From positions 1 to 34,475 of the forward strand of contig JAJYIP010000005.1 of assembly GCA_021790005.1 (NCBI GenBank): DNA of 34,475 bases, given 5' to 3'. This document shows, in pieces, positions 6,401 through 15,045 of the stretch. The stretch's first letter is position 1. Every line of letters begins with the position of its first letter. The translations under genes were made by a program, and so were the position numbers. The stretch is from a bacterium (GTDB taxonomy: Bacteria > Patescibacteriota > Saccharimonadia > Saccharimonadales > UBA4665). The notes beneath the pieces were generated by a model. The model did no database searches and was not told the origin of the DNA. It saw only the letters and a program-made list of their open reading frames with translations.

Positions 6401-6640
6401 AGATTGAGATCCCACTATGTCTTTAATAGCACCGAGCGGTTCTTTATACTGATCAACCAGTTTTTCTCCGTCTAATTCCAGACTAGCAACTATGAAGTCT
6501 AATATGCTTGGGCGAAGTACCATTTTTCATTAGCCGCCTTACCACAATAAATACACTTACCTCTAGTAATAGACTGCAAGCAACGAGTTGTGGCTTTGGT
6601 CTCTTCTTTAATTGTTAGCTTCACAACTCAAGTCCCCACC
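6401..6640 (-). pseudogene. Small or degenerate minus-strand coding scraps beside tRNA-Ser
   Basis: Two overlapping frames look protein-like but neither makes a convincing gene. One (GTG 6624 to TAG 6499, 41 residues) contains RCLQSITRGKCIYCGKAANE, a single CxxC knuckle like those at the start of HNH nucleases. The other starts at ATG 6523 (VLRPSILDFIVASLELDGEK) and runs antisense through tRNA-Ser, so its end cannot be native. They may be one gene broken by a frameshift and truncated at the tRNA. The rest of 6640-6740 shows nothing recognisable. Confidence 0.3.
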
Positions 6641-6742
6641 AGGTACCACACCTACCTAACACCTGAAAAATTCTGTGCTACATTGACCATAACTATTCCA
6701 AGAGCCGAAGTGTCCACGATGTAGTGAGTAAGTGCAGCACGG

Positions 6743-6771
6743 TTGAATATTTACCCAAATTATGATATATT
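6743..6771 (+). promoter_or_regulatory. Promoter of the laccase-domain gene
   Basis: TTGAAT at 6743-6748, a 17-base spacer and TATATT at 6766-6771; the ATG follows after 10 bases without a Shine-Dalgarno, so the message is probably leaderless or has a leader of only a few bases. Confidence 0.55.
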
Positions 6772-6781
6772 GTGAAACTAT

Positions 6782-7813
6782 ATGACAGAAGTTGCAAGTC
6801 AACTAGCAGAAGTGCCTTCATTTTACCCTTACGCTGATGGCTTTGCTGTTGGTGACGGCTCCTTAGCTTACATTACTCGTATGCGTCAGCCGGTTAAACC
6901 AGGTGAAGTGCCTAGTAGCGAGCGTTTAGTTGGTGATATTCTCCGCCGAACCTGCAAATTAGGCGGTACGGCCTGTGCTGGTTCTGGATGCCAAGCCCCT
7001 GAAGGTTACAGTAATATTGACAGACTTTGTTCTGACCTAAACTTAAAGGATGTAACGGAACGACTGGGCATAAAATCTGAAGACTTACTTATGGTTGGTG
7101 TCACTGCTGATGGTGTAGGTTTTTATGACCAACTTGAAAGTTATGGTGATGCAGTCAAGACAAACTCAGTTGGCATTCGTGAATTACCAGGCTACAATGC
7201 TTTCTTTGCAAAAGCCGATGAAGGAGTAGTATTGGGCGCACGACTTGCAGACTGTGGCTTTGCATCGATAGAGTTTAAGGACAATCTAGGTGAAGACGTT
7301 GTTGGTTTTGTTCATTTAACACGACCAAATCTGCAAGGTGAATCTAAACTAGCTTTTGAGGTTGACGGCCATCCTGCCGGTAGCTTCGAATACTTTTTAC
7401 ATGAAACCATTAAACACTATGGTGGTGATATATCTAATGTTAAGGTTCATCTGATTGCAGCAATTAAGGCTGAAAACTTCCAGCACACATTCAAAGATGA
7501 AGATGGTCAACGTCCTGAAGATCAGTTTCCAGGCTGGATTGACCAGGGTTTACTTAAAAATAAAACTAATCCTGAATGGAAGCCCGGTGACTCAATTAGT
7601 CCTGATGACATTTGGGAGCCACAGTACCGAGAAATGCTACGTTGGCAGATAGCAAGAAGCGGTATTACTGATGAGCAGTTAAGTGAAGAAGGTATGATTG
7701 ACCCTGCCGACTTAGAGCTAGGCCACGCAAGCAATCATGCTGGCGCACATGGCAAAATGCCTGACGCTCGTGACGCATACCTTATAATGTCTCGCTCTTA
7801 CAAAGCAGCTTAA
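6782..7813 (+). CDS. Divergent YfiH/PgeF-like laccase-domain protein
   Basis: The 343-residue protein looks like a distant member of the multicopper polyphenol oxidoreductase/YfiH superfamily (PgeF, LACC1), whose members act on nucleosides or edit peptidoglycan precursors. The clues are VGVTADGVGF, then ARLADCGFASIEF (family ADCxPV, with the metal-binding Cys), then VGFVHLTRPNLQGE (family HAGWRG, with the His). The usual upstream His in a QxH motif is not evident, and a C-terminal extension of about 90 residues is unlike YfiH. A Cys-rich segment (RRTCKLGGTACAGSGCQAP) near residue 60 is another oddity. It converges on the M15 peptidase gene, sharing TTAA as both stops. The assignment is tentative. 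Confidence 0.55.
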   Translation: MTEVASQLAEVPSFYPYADGFAVGDGSLAYITRMRQPVKPGEVPSSERLVGDILRRTCKLGGTACAGSGCQAPEGYSNIDRLCSDLNLKDVTERLGIKSEDLLMVGVTADGVGFYDQLESYGDAVKTNSVGIRELPGYNAFFAKADEGVVLGARLADCGFASIEFKDNLGEDVVGFVHLTRPNLQGESKLAFEVDGHPAGSFEYFLHETIKHYGGDISNVKVHLIAAIKAENFQHTFKDEDGQRPEDQFPGWIDQGLLKNKTNPEWKPGDSISPDDIWEPQYREMLRWQIARSGITDEQLSEEGMIDPADLELGHASNHAGAHGKMPDARDAYLIMSRSYKAA

Positions 7814-8424
7814 ACTGACTCGATTTGTTTTTGTAAGTGCTGATAATCTACTCTGCCACTATCTTGATTCCAACTGCCACCCCATTCCCAGCCACGCTCT
7901 AGCATGAACCTGACTAATGGATGCTTAGCAGATAATGTTCCTGGGACATCAGGATTCCAGCTAGCACCTTCAGGAGCTACGATGACCTTACTTTCTGAAT
8001 AGCGCATATATGGATTTTGTCTGGGATTTATATCAAAAGCTAGACCTTGACCATGTAGTGAAGTGTTGGTTGTACCAGCTATAAGCCGATAGTTAAATCC
8101 AGAAGATGCATTAGCTGCCATAAGTTTATCGTCATTCCATAGATATGCTGGGTCACCAGCCTGAACCACGTGTTCTATGGGGAAGTTAGAGTCGCTTGCG
8201 AACTTAAAAAAGGCATCAACATCATCCGCCAAGGCTTTATGAACTTCAATAATTCCACTATGTCTTTGGCCGTCAAAGCCATAGTGCAGTACAGTCAGCA
8301 GCACCTGTAGCTTTAGGATTTCTGGTGGGCATGACAGCTCTGGGTTAGATAAAACCCGCACTGACTCGCTTTGTTCTCCGCTCATGCTATCAATCATAGC
8401 GCTTTCTGACAGAAACTCCCCCAA
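7810..8424 (-). CDS. M15-family peptidoglycan peptidase (D-Ala-D-Ala carboxypeptidase-like)
   Basis: This 204-residue zinc peptidase should trim peptidoglycan stem peptides. The family motifs are present: SLHGQGLAFDINPRQNP (SxHxxGxAxD, His and Asp as zinc ligands) in the middle and WEWGGSW followed by DYQHLQ (third His ligand) at the end. No signal peptide is visible, so it is either cytoplasmic, exported by another route or misannotated at its start. The TTG start (8424) is supported by GAGGGG at 8433-8438, 8 bases upstream, and a TATAAC -10 box at 8450-8455; the first ATG would be at 8397 without a Shine-Dalgarno. Confidence 0.85.
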   Translation of the reverse strand: MGEFLSESAMIDSMSGEQSESVRVLSNPELSCPPEILKLQVLLTVLHYGFDGQRHSGIIEVHKALADDVDAFFKFASDSNFPIEHVVQAGDPAYLWNDDKLMAANASSGFNYRLIAGTTNTSLHGQGLAFDINPRQNPYMRYSESKVIVAPEGASWNPDVPGTLSAKHPLVRFMLERGWEWGGSWNQDSGRVDYQHLQKQIESV

Positions 8425-8541
8425 AACGCTAACCCCTCTTTAACTCATAGTTATAGGAAATTTCGTGGAGGTTTTGTGGTTTTGGATGCGCCCTCCCTAA
8501 ATTATTTGTGTTATTCTTAAATTAATTTAATTCAAAAAAAC

Positions 8542-9735
8542 ATGGAAAACCAAAACCCTAACGATATGGCAACGATGCTTGAACAGCTCCGAGCCTATAT
8601 TCAACAACAACTAAATCTTGGGCTTAATCCCGCTGAAGTTCTTACTCAACTTCAGCAGGCTGGCTGGCAGAATGATATGCTTCAACAAGCTTTCCAGCTG
8701 GCGCAACCTGAAGTTATGCCTGTTATTAGCCAGGCATTAAATCCATCGTCCTTACCTGAAGAAAAAGCTCAACCTCAAGCACAAACTATACATCATCCTA
8801 CGTCGGCTACTGTCACACGAGGACGTTTTAAGACGGGGTGGTTATTGTTTAGGCAAAGCCTTAGAGTGCTGAGGCATAACGAGGGGCTAATTAGGTATGT
8901 GGTTATGAGCTTTATAGCCAGCCTAATACTCGCCGTAGTCTTTAGTGTTATTTTTATTCTAGAAAAGCATGTCTTAATTCAATCCACAACGATAATCAGC
9001 GCTAATCAACACAATATTCAATACAATGTAACTCTTAAGCCTGCCGGCTACATTGTGGTACTTGTTTACTATATCCTGACCTTCTTTATTGTTAATCTTT
9101 ATTCTGCCGGACTAGTGGCTAACGTTATTGATATATTCCATGGACAATCAAAACTCTATAGAAATTATATGAAGATAGCTCGTTCTAAAGGCGGTGCGTT
9201 GTTAATTTACTCAGTTATTGAAGCAACAATCGGCCTGTTTTTAAGAATTATCGCAGAACGCTCAAAACTACTGGGCAGAGTCGTGGCTTGGGCTATGGGT
9301 GCAATCTGGTCATTGGCACGATTATTTGTCGTTCCGGTCATAGTGACATCCGAAGACAACGCTTTCGTCGCCATTAAACGTTCTACCAAATTGCTAGTTT
9401 CGACATGGGGTGAAAACCTTGTTGGAAGAGTGTCATTTGCTGGTGTGGCGATTGTGTTATTTTTGTTCGTGCTTACGCCGGTAAGTTTTGTGCTGATTTT
9501 TCTAGGTATACAATTTGGTAATATTATTGGTGCAATAGCGGCTACCGTTATTGTTGTGCTGCTTTATTTGGCCTACGTTATCTTAATTTCTACTGCATCT
9601 AGCGTGCTCAATACCGCCCTGTTTTACTATGCCCAGTATAAACAAATACCAGCTGCATTTGACCCGGTGCTTATCAATTCGGTCTTTGTTCGCAGAAAGC
9701 GCAAAGGGCTTTTTGGCCCCAAGATCACTAACTAA
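8542..9735 (+). CDS. Polytopic membrane protein (DUF6159-like) with a helical N-terminal domain
   Basis: The 397-residue protein has two parts. Residues 9-52 form a small three-helix domain (LRAYIQQQLNLGLNPAEVL, then QQAGW, then a helix), like the UBA-like heads seen on membrane proteins of this phylum. A polar Pro/Gln/Ser linker leads to a membrane domain from about residue 95, with roughly six helices near 125-145, 168-195, 215-240, 248-265, 300-325 and 330-358. The stretch GWLLFRQSLRVLRHNEGL is typical of DUF6159. The role is unknown. The ATG has no Shine-Dalgarno; AT-rich hexamers lie just upstream but no clear -35. Confidence 0.7.
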   Translation: MENQNPNDMATMLEQLRAYIQQQLNLGLNPAEVLTQLQQAGWQNDMLQQAFQLAQPEVMPVISQALNPSSLPEEKAQPQAQTIHHPTSATVTRGRFKTGWLLFRQSLRVLRHNEGLIRYVVMSFIASLILAVVFSVIFILEKHVLIQSTTIISANQHNIQYNVTLKPAGYIVVLVYYILTFFIVNLYSAGLVANVIDIFHGQSKLYRNYMKIARSKGGALLIYSVIEATIGLFLRIIAERSKLLGRVVAWAMGAIWSLARLFVVPVIVTSEDNAFVAIKRSTKLLVSTWGENLVGRVSFAGVAIVLFLFVLTPVSFVLIFLGIQFGNIIGAIAATVIVVLLYLAYVILISTASSVLNTALFYYAQYKQIPAAFDPVLINSVFVRRKRKGLFGPKITN

Positions 9736-9909
9736 ATTACAATACCTACCGACAAGCCTCTTCCATATTACTAATTGGATAATGAACGGCAAAAAGCTAG
9801 TGTAGAGTATGAATAATCAGCTGGTGTTATTAACATGAATAAGATTGAATCTATAGACTGGCGAGCCAAACCACTTAAGTTATGTGTGAATTAATGAGAC
9901 AATTAAGCG

Positions 9910-10305
9910 ATGAGCAGTATATTTACCAAAATCATCAACGGTGAGATAGCGAGTGTTAAAGTGCACGAGGATGATCTTACGCTTGCCATTATGGACATTA
10001 ATCCGGTTCAGCCTGGTCAGATTCTGGTCTTTCCTAAACGCGAAGTTGGTACTATTTGGGATCTGGATCAGCCCGATTATCTGGCACTAATGGCGGTCGT
10101 GCAAAATGCGGGTCGCAGTTTAAGGAAAGCCTTTCCGGATAAAGCCCGCATTGGTGTTATGGTTGAAGGTTTGGAAGTTGCAGATCATGCCCACGTAAAA
10201 GTATTCCCCTTCTCTACGATTGAAGAATATCATGCGGTACCGGACGAGCACTTCAGGCCGACGACTCACCAATTGGAAGAGTTGGCTGTAAAACTGTCGT
10301 TCTAG
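9910..10305 (+). CDS. HIT-family protein with altered histidine triad
   Basis: This 131-residue protein has the HIT fold of nucleotide hydrolases and transferases: FTKIINGEI at the start, AIMDINPVQPGQILVFPK in the middle and the triad near the end. The triad reads H93-A-H95-V-K97 followed by V-F-P. The catalytic middle His (H95) is kept, but the third His is Lys. The His usually found in PGHxLVxPK is Gln37. It may still hydrolyse nucleoside phosphoramidates or have become a binding protein. GACAAT at 9898-9903 ends 6 bases before the ATG, a weak leaderless arrangement. A small membrane protein gene follows after 12 bases. Confidence 0.85.
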   Translation: MSSIFTKIINGEIASVKVHEDDLTLAIMDINPVQPGQILVFPKREVGTIWDLDQPDYLALMAVVQNAGRSLRKAFPDKARIGVMVEGLEVADHAHVKVFPFSTIEEYHAVPDEHFRPTTHQLEELAVKLSF

Positions 10306-10317
10306 GATTAAATAACC

Positions 10318-10503
10318 ATGTCTAATAACATATTTTCTTTAATTATCGCTTCAGGGGCAGCCGCGTTTGTTTATACCCAGATGGGGAAACGTATTGGCTA
10401 TGGTAATACCTCAAGAGTGTGGATTATGGTTGCTGTTACTTTATTATTTACGTTTTTTGTCGTTATCACCCTTCTTGATTTCGTTATTCAAGTAAAGCTA
10501 TAA
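10318..10503 (+). CDS. 61-residue two-helix membrane protein
   Basis: A small protein with two hydrophobic helices (about residues 4-20 and 34-57) around a short loop containing GKRIGYGN. It lies 12 bases behind the HIT gene and is probably co-transcribed; AGGA lies about 11 bases before the ATG, a little far for a strong Shine-Dalgarno. The function is unknown. Such short two-helix proteins with a GYGN-type loop seem familiar from Saccharibacteria, but I cannot name a family. Confidence 0.65.
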   Translation: MSNNIFSLIIASGAAAFVYTQMGKRIGYGNTSRVWIMVAVTLLFTFFVVITLLDFVIQVKL

Positions 10504-10517
10504 AAACCTAGATTAAG

Positions 10518-10546
10518 TTGGCTATTGCACCTGTTACTGGTACTAT
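10518..10546 (+). promoter_or_regulatory. Promoter of the XRE-HAD gene
   Basis: TTGGCT at 10518-10523, a 17-base spacer and TACTAT at 10541-10546. The first ATG (10547) touches the -10 box and cannot be in the mRNA, while the ATG at 10553 is 6 bases away, the spacing seen throughout this window. Confidence 0.6.
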
Positions 10547-10552
10547 ATGGCT

Positions 10553-11398
10553 ATGGACGAGAAGGGGTTGGGCAAACGCTTACAAAAAATGCGTCGTAGT
10601 GCGGGATTAACCCAACAGCAACTATGTCAGGCTGCCAATCTTAGCTTCTCGACTCTTACTAAAATTGAGCGTGGCGCTATTAAATCCCCATCAATTTTTA
10701 CTATCCAGAACATAGCTCGGGCTCTTGATATGGGTTTAGATGAATTGCTGGGTGTTAAAGCCAAGCCAGTGACCCACCTTCAAGAAACCAGATCAGGCGT
10801 CAGGTTTATATATTTTGATGTCAATGGTTGCTTAGTGAGGTTTTACCACCGGGCATTTGCACGGATTGCGAGAGATTACGCAGTGCCGCCGGATCTAGTA
10901 GAGATGGCTTTCCTGCACTATAACTCGGACGCTTGTCGTGGCACTCTAAGCATGCAGGATTTTAATGACCTTATCGCAAAGCGTCTGGCTATTCCGTCAC
11001 TAGATTGGCCTAAATACTATCTTGAAGCCGTTGAGCCTATGCCTGGAATGCAAAAAGTGATTGAGTGGGCCAGTCAGAATTACGGTGTTGGCTTACTGAC
11101 TAATATTATGCCCGGTCTACTTCCCTCTCTAATCAAGGGCGGAGTTGTTCCGGATCTGAAGTACGATGTAACCATCGACTCTTCAGCAATCGGTCTTATT
11201 AAGCCCGATGCGCAGATATTTAAGTTGGCGGCGGAAAAGTCCGGCGTTGATCCGAGCAAGATCCTATTAGTTGACGATACCAGGGAAAATGTTGCAGTGG
11301 CAGAAGAGCTTGGTTGGCATGTGTTGTGGTTTGATTATGCCCAGCCCGAAGAATCGGTTGAGCAAGTCATGATGGCCTTGGATATGCCATCACATTAA
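10553..11398 (+). CDS. XRE-type DNA-binding domain fused to a HAD-like hydrolase
   Basis: The 281-residue protein starts with an XRE helix-turn-helix (residues about 5-68: LGKRLQKMRRSAGLTQQQL, then LSFSTLTKIERG). From about 83 on follows a HAD domain with cap: motif I FDVNGCL (nucleophile D89), motif II LLTNIMPG, motif III Lys in IKPDAQIF and motif IV LLVDDTRENV. In motif I the second Asp, the general acid/base in phosphatases, is Asn91, so phosphatase activity may be weak or lost. The fusion suggests a regulator that senses a phosphorylated or small ligand. ATG 10553 is preferred over 10547 because of the promoter. The 3' end shares TTAA with valS. Confidence 0.85.
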   Translation: MDEKGLGKRLQKMRRSAGLTQQQLCQAANLSFSTLTKIERGAIKSPSIFTIQNIARALDMGLDELLGVKAKPVTHLQETRSGVRFIYFDVNGCLVRFYHRAFARIARDYAVPPDLVEMAFLHYNSDACRGTLSMQDFNDLIAKRLAIPSLDWPKYYLEAVEPMPGMQKVIEWASQNYGVGLLTNIMPGLLPSLIKGGVVPDLKYDVTIDSSAIGLIKPDAQIFKLAAEKSGVDPSKILLVDDTRENVAVAEELGWHVLWFDYAQPEESVEQVMMALDMPSH

Positions 11399-13950
11399 AT
11401 CTTGTATCTTTGTCTTTCCAGTAAATGAGCTTCAAGAGTCTTTTCGGCTTCGATTAGCTGGTTGCGGCTTTCTTCTACTAATTGAGTCGGGGCTTTGTCA
11501 ACATAGGCCTTATTGTTGAGCCGATCGCGTAAATGCTTCAAGTCGGCTTGCAAGGCCTGAATTTTAGCGTCCAGGGTCAATATATAGTTTTCTATAAGGT
11601 TTTGGTCTATATCCAGCCAGACGTTAAGACTCGTGCCGCTTAAGGAGGTGCCTTTCTCGCTATCGTTAAGCTGCACCGATTTAAGATTGCCTAATTTTTG
11701 TATTAACGTGGCATACTTTTCAACGATCGGTTCGTCGCGGTAGTACAGATTAACATCTTTAGCACCAATTGCTTTAAGGGTTGAACGGACGATGGTGATC
11801 AGATCTTTTATGCTGGCAAATTCTCTAGCTTGCCTGTCATCGACTTCCACTAGTCGTGTAAAAGTTTGGTCGCTTACCAAAGAGTCGGACTTGAGTTCCA
11901 GGGTTTGCCAGATGGTTTCAGTTAAAAATGGGGCAAAGGGGTGCGTTAAAATCAGTATGGCCTCCAGTAAGGCGGCGAGTAATTTTTGGTTGGGTTGAAG
12001 TTTGCTAAGTTCGATATACCAATCGGCAAAATCATCCCAAATAAAATGGTATATACGCTCGTAAGCCTCAGAAAAACGATAGTCGTTCATCAGTCCTGTT
12101 ACGTCGCTAAGTGTTTGAGTGTAACGGTTTAATATCCAGTGGTCGGCACCGCTGTTAGGTTTTGCATCTTCCCTGCCCTCAAACGACTCAATTCCGGACT
12201 CGATGTATCTGGCGACATTCCAGAGTTTATTGCAAAAGTTACGTCCGCTGATTACCTTGGCGGCTATGTAAGGTTGGTTATTACCCGGGGTTTGACCGGT
12301 TATCATGCCGATTCTTAGTGCGTCAGAGCCGAAGGCGTCGATTACCTCCATGGGATTGATGACATTACCCTTGCTCTTACTCATTTTTTGGCCCTGATCG
12401 TCTGTTACTAGGCCGTGCAGATACACTGTTTTAAAGGGGGCCTTACCGGTAACATACAGACCCATCATCAACATTCGGCTGACCCACGGCATAAGGATAT
12501 CAAAACCGGTTTCCATTAAACTTAAAGGATAGAATTCCTTGTAATCGTTACTATCGGGGTAGCCGAGTGTAGCATAGGGCCACGAACTAGAACTAAACCA
12601 AGTGTCAAACACATCGGGATCACGACGGTACACTCGGTTGTTTAAAGTGATTACCTCTTGATCAACGCGCTCATCAAATATCCAATCGCCGGGATCTTCG
12701 TCGTTTTGGAACGCCGGAATCGGTATTCCCCAGGCTATTTGGCGGCTGATGTTCCAATCCTTAACGTTTTCAAGATAGGTTTCCAGTTGGTGTTGCTTGT
12801 TTTTAGGTAAAAAGTTCATGTCCCCTGCCCTGAGGCTCTCAATTGCCCGATTTGCTAAAGGTCTCATGTTTATAAACCACTGTTCTTTTAGTAGCGGCTC
12901 AATTACCGTATTGCATTTATAGCAATGACCGACGGTGTGCGCGTAGTCTTGGGTGTCAACCAAGAAACCTTGTTGGGTCAATGCCTTGATTACAGCTTCC
13001 CTTGCCTCCTGGACGGTTAAGTTACGGAAACCTTCCGGTGTGTCGTGGGTCAGTCTGCCGTCAAATCCGATTACAGAAACTCTCGGCAAATCGTGTCTTA
13101 GGCCTATTTCAAAGTCATTTGGGTCATGGGCTGGTGTTATTTTAACCGCCCCAGTACCAAATTTAGGATCGACGTAACTGTCAGCAATGATCGGGACATC
13201 TCTGTTAGTTAAGGGTAATCTAACGGTTTTGCCGACTAAGTTTTTGTAACGATCGTCCGCCGGATTGACTGCTATGGCTACGTCACCGAACATTGTTTCC
13301 GGCCGGGTGGTCGCTACCAACACTTCCCCACTCCCATCTGTTAGAGGATAACGAATTTGCCAAAGAAATCCATTATCTTCTTGGTATACAACCTCTATAT
13401 CGGCAAAAGCCGTGCCGTGGAAAGTACAAAAATTAACAAGACGTTCACCTCTGTAAATAAGGCCCTCGTTCCACATCGTGTGGAATGTCTCATAAGCTTG
13501 CTTAACAATCGGATCATCTAACGTGAAAGTATAATGCGACCAATCGACACTGGCACCTAGCCGCCTGATTTGTTCTTCAAAATTATTACGATTGGCAGCA
13601 ACAAAATTGTAAATGTTGTCGTACAGCTGCTCACGTGAATAGTCAAACCGACTTTTGCCCTGCTTTTCCAGCTCTCGTTCATAAACTACCTGTGTTTCGA
13701 ATCCAGCATGATCGGCACCCGGTAAAAAGAGTACACGTTCTCCTTTTGCCCGATGGTATCGAGCGGCAATGTCCTGTAGAGAGAATGACAGGGCGTGACC
13801 AAGGTGTAGATTGCCATTGGCATTAGGCGGGGGAACTACTACGGAGAAACTTTCATGGCCCGTTTTTGGCTTAAAGGCCTCATTTCTTTCCCACAAGGCG
13901 TAGATATCGGTTTCATACAATGCCGGTTGGTAGCTTTTGGCTAATTTCAT
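11395..13950 (-). CDS. valS: Valyl-tRNA synthetase
   Basis: This 851-residue class I synthetase charges tRNA-Val and edits threonine. The catalytic signatures are NANGNLHLGHALSFS (HIGH motif, about residues 43-57) and GQKMSKSKGNVINP (KMSKS). The editing domain lies between them, with TTRPETMFGDVAIAVNP. A short CxxC (HCYKCNT) follows it, then RQIAWGIPIPAF. The anticodon-binding domain and a C-terminal coiled coil (DAKIQALQADLKHLRDRL) complete a normal but compact enzyme. It lies 30 bases downstream of tsaD but has its own -10 box, TATATT at 13959-13964, 8 bases before the ATG. Confidence 0.97.
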   Translation of the reverse strand: MKLAKSYQPALYETDIYALWERNEAFKPKTGHESFSVVVPPPNANGNLHLGHALSFSLQDIAARYHRAKGERVLFLPGADHAGFETQVVYERELEKQGKSRFDYSREQLYDNIYNFVAANRNNFEEQIRRLGASVDWSHYTFTLDDPIVKQAYETFHTMWNEGLIYRGERLVNFCTFHGTAFADIEVVYQEDNGFLWQIRYPLTDGSGEVLVATTRPETMFGDVAIAVNPADDRYKNLVGKTVRLPLTNRDVPIIADSYVDPKFGTGAVKITPAHDPNDFEIGLRHDLPRVSVIGFDGRLTHDTPEGFRNLTVQEAREAVIKALTQQGFLVDTQDYAHTVGHCYKCNTVIEPLLKEQWFINMRPLANRAIESLRAGDMNFLPKNKQHQLETYLENVKDWNISRQIAWGIPIPAFQNDEDPGDWIFDERVDQEVITLNNRVYRRDPDVFDTWFSSSSWPYATLGYPDSNDYKEFYPLSLMETGFDILMPWVSRMLMMGLYVTGKAPFKTVYLHGLVTDDQGQKMSKSKGNVINPMEVIDAFGSDALRIGMITGQTPGNNQPYIAAKVISGRNFCNKLWNVARYIESGIESFEGREDAKPNSGADHWILNRYTQTLSDVTGLMNDYRFSEAYERIYHFIWDDFADWYIELSKLQPNQKLLAALLEAILILTHPFAPFLTETIWQTLELKSDSLVSDQTFTRLVEVDDRQAREFASIKDLITIVRSTLKAIGAKDVNLYYRDEPIVEKYATLIQKLGNLKSVQLNDSEKGTSLSGTSLNVWLDIDQNLIENYILTLDAKIQALQADLKHLRDRLNNKAYVDKAPTQLVEESRNQLIEAEKTLEAHLLERQRYKI

Positions 13951-13951
13951 A

Positions 13952-13976
13952 TATCACTAATATACCTGAGTGCTAA
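13952..13976 (-). promoter_or_regulatory. valS promoter with CIRCE-like half-site
   Basis: On the minus strand an exact CIRCE left half, TTAGCACTC (13968-13976), lies upstream of the valS -10 box TATATT (13959-13964). A degenerate right half (6 of 9 matches) follows after 8 instead of 9 bases and overlaps the start of the transcript. It may be a weak HrcA site or chance. Confidence 0.35.
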
Positions 13977-13980
13977 CTTC

Positions 13981-15039
13981 TTACATAGTCAGGTTGGGCG
14001 CAATATCCAAAGTATAAGGATCAGCAAGGGGTAAATGATTTTTAATTTGCCACCCGCCTAACGCGGCAATCATGGCGCCATTGTCGGTACAGAGCTTGAT
14101 GTCTGGGATGATTAAAGGGCAGGGAACTATGGTTTTGAGTTTGGTCCTCAGCGCCATATTAGCTGCCACCCCCCCAGCTAAAACGATACTTTTTGGATTA
14201 AATTCGTCTATAGCTACGCTAACCTTGTCCGTGATAGTCTCTACGGCGATGCGTTGGAAGCTGGCTGCAATGTTGGCCTTCTGGCCTTCATTCAGGCGTT
14301 CTGGCAGGCGATAGGATGGAAAGTCGAATGATTCCCCGATTTGTTCCTGAGCTAGCCTTAGAACGGCTGTTTTTAGTCCGGAAAAGCTAAAGTCGTATTT
14401 TCCAACTCTCGCTTTAGGTAATTTAAAGGCTTGACCGTCTCCTTTAAGAGCGGCTTCAGCAATACTGGGTCCACCGGGGTAGGGCAGTCCAAGAATTTTA
14501 GCGACTTTATCAAAAGCTTCTCCTATAGCATCATCTTGTGTCCGACCCAATAGACGATATTTGAGATGACTTTCGAACAAGGCTAGTTGCGTGTGTCCGC
14601 CGGAAACAACAACTGCCAACATAGGGAATTCGGGATTATGGTCAACGATCTTGTAGTTTCCAAGATCAGTTTTACGGATAAAATTGGCATATATGTGACC
14701 CAAGACGTGGTTGCAGCCAATTAGTGGTTTGTTTTTAGTAATAGCCAGTGTTCGTGCTGTGAGCACGCCAATTAACAAGCTACCGCCTAGACCGGCTCCG
14801 TATGTTACGGCTATGGCGTCAATCTCTTCCCAGCTGGTCCTTGCCTGCTCAATAGCTTCCTGCAGTGTCGGGATGATGGCTTCGATATGACTTCTGGCGG
14901 CAATTTCTGGTACGACACCACCGTATTTCACGTGCAACCGCATACTGGAAGCTACGATATTGCTTTTCATGTCAATGCCGTCATCAACGATTGCCACAGC
15001 CGTTTCATCGCAGCTGGTTTCGATTCCCAAAACTCGCAT
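13981..15039 (-). CDS. tsaD: tRNA N6-adenosine threonylcarbamoyltransferase TsaD
   Basis: TsaD transfers the threonylcarbamoyl group to A37 of tRNAs reading ANN codons, working with TsaB, TsaC and TsaE, none of which is seen here. The 352-residue protein has the family signatures: VLGIETSCDETAVAIVDDG at the start, the metal-binding CNHVLGHIYA (HxxxH), MLAVVVSGGHTQLALF, GEAFDKVAKILGLPYPGGP, FSFSGLKTAVLR and LAGGVAANMALR. It is full length. ATG 15039 is chosen over the in-frame TTG at 15045; TAGTCT lies 8 bases upstream as a possible -10 box. Its stop is 30 bases before valS. Confidence 0.97.
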   Translation of the reverse strand: MRVLGIETSCDETAVAIVDDGIDMKSNIVASSMRLHVKYGGVVPEIAARSHIEAIIPTLQEAIEQARTSWEEIDAIAVTYGAGLGGSLLIGVLTARTLAITKNKPLIGCNHVLGHIYANFIRKTDLGNYKIVDHNPEFPMLAVVVSGGHTQLALFESHLKYRLLGRTQDDAIGEAFDKVAKILGLPYPGGPSIAEAALKGDGQAFKLPKARVGKYDFSFSGLKTAVLRLAQEQIGESFDFPSYRLPERLNEGQKANIAASFQRIAVETITDKVSVAIDEFNPKSIVLAGGVAANMALRTKLKTIVPCPLIIPDIKLCTDNGAMIAALGGWQIKNHLPLADPYTLDIAPNLTM

Positions 15040-15045
15040 ATTCAA

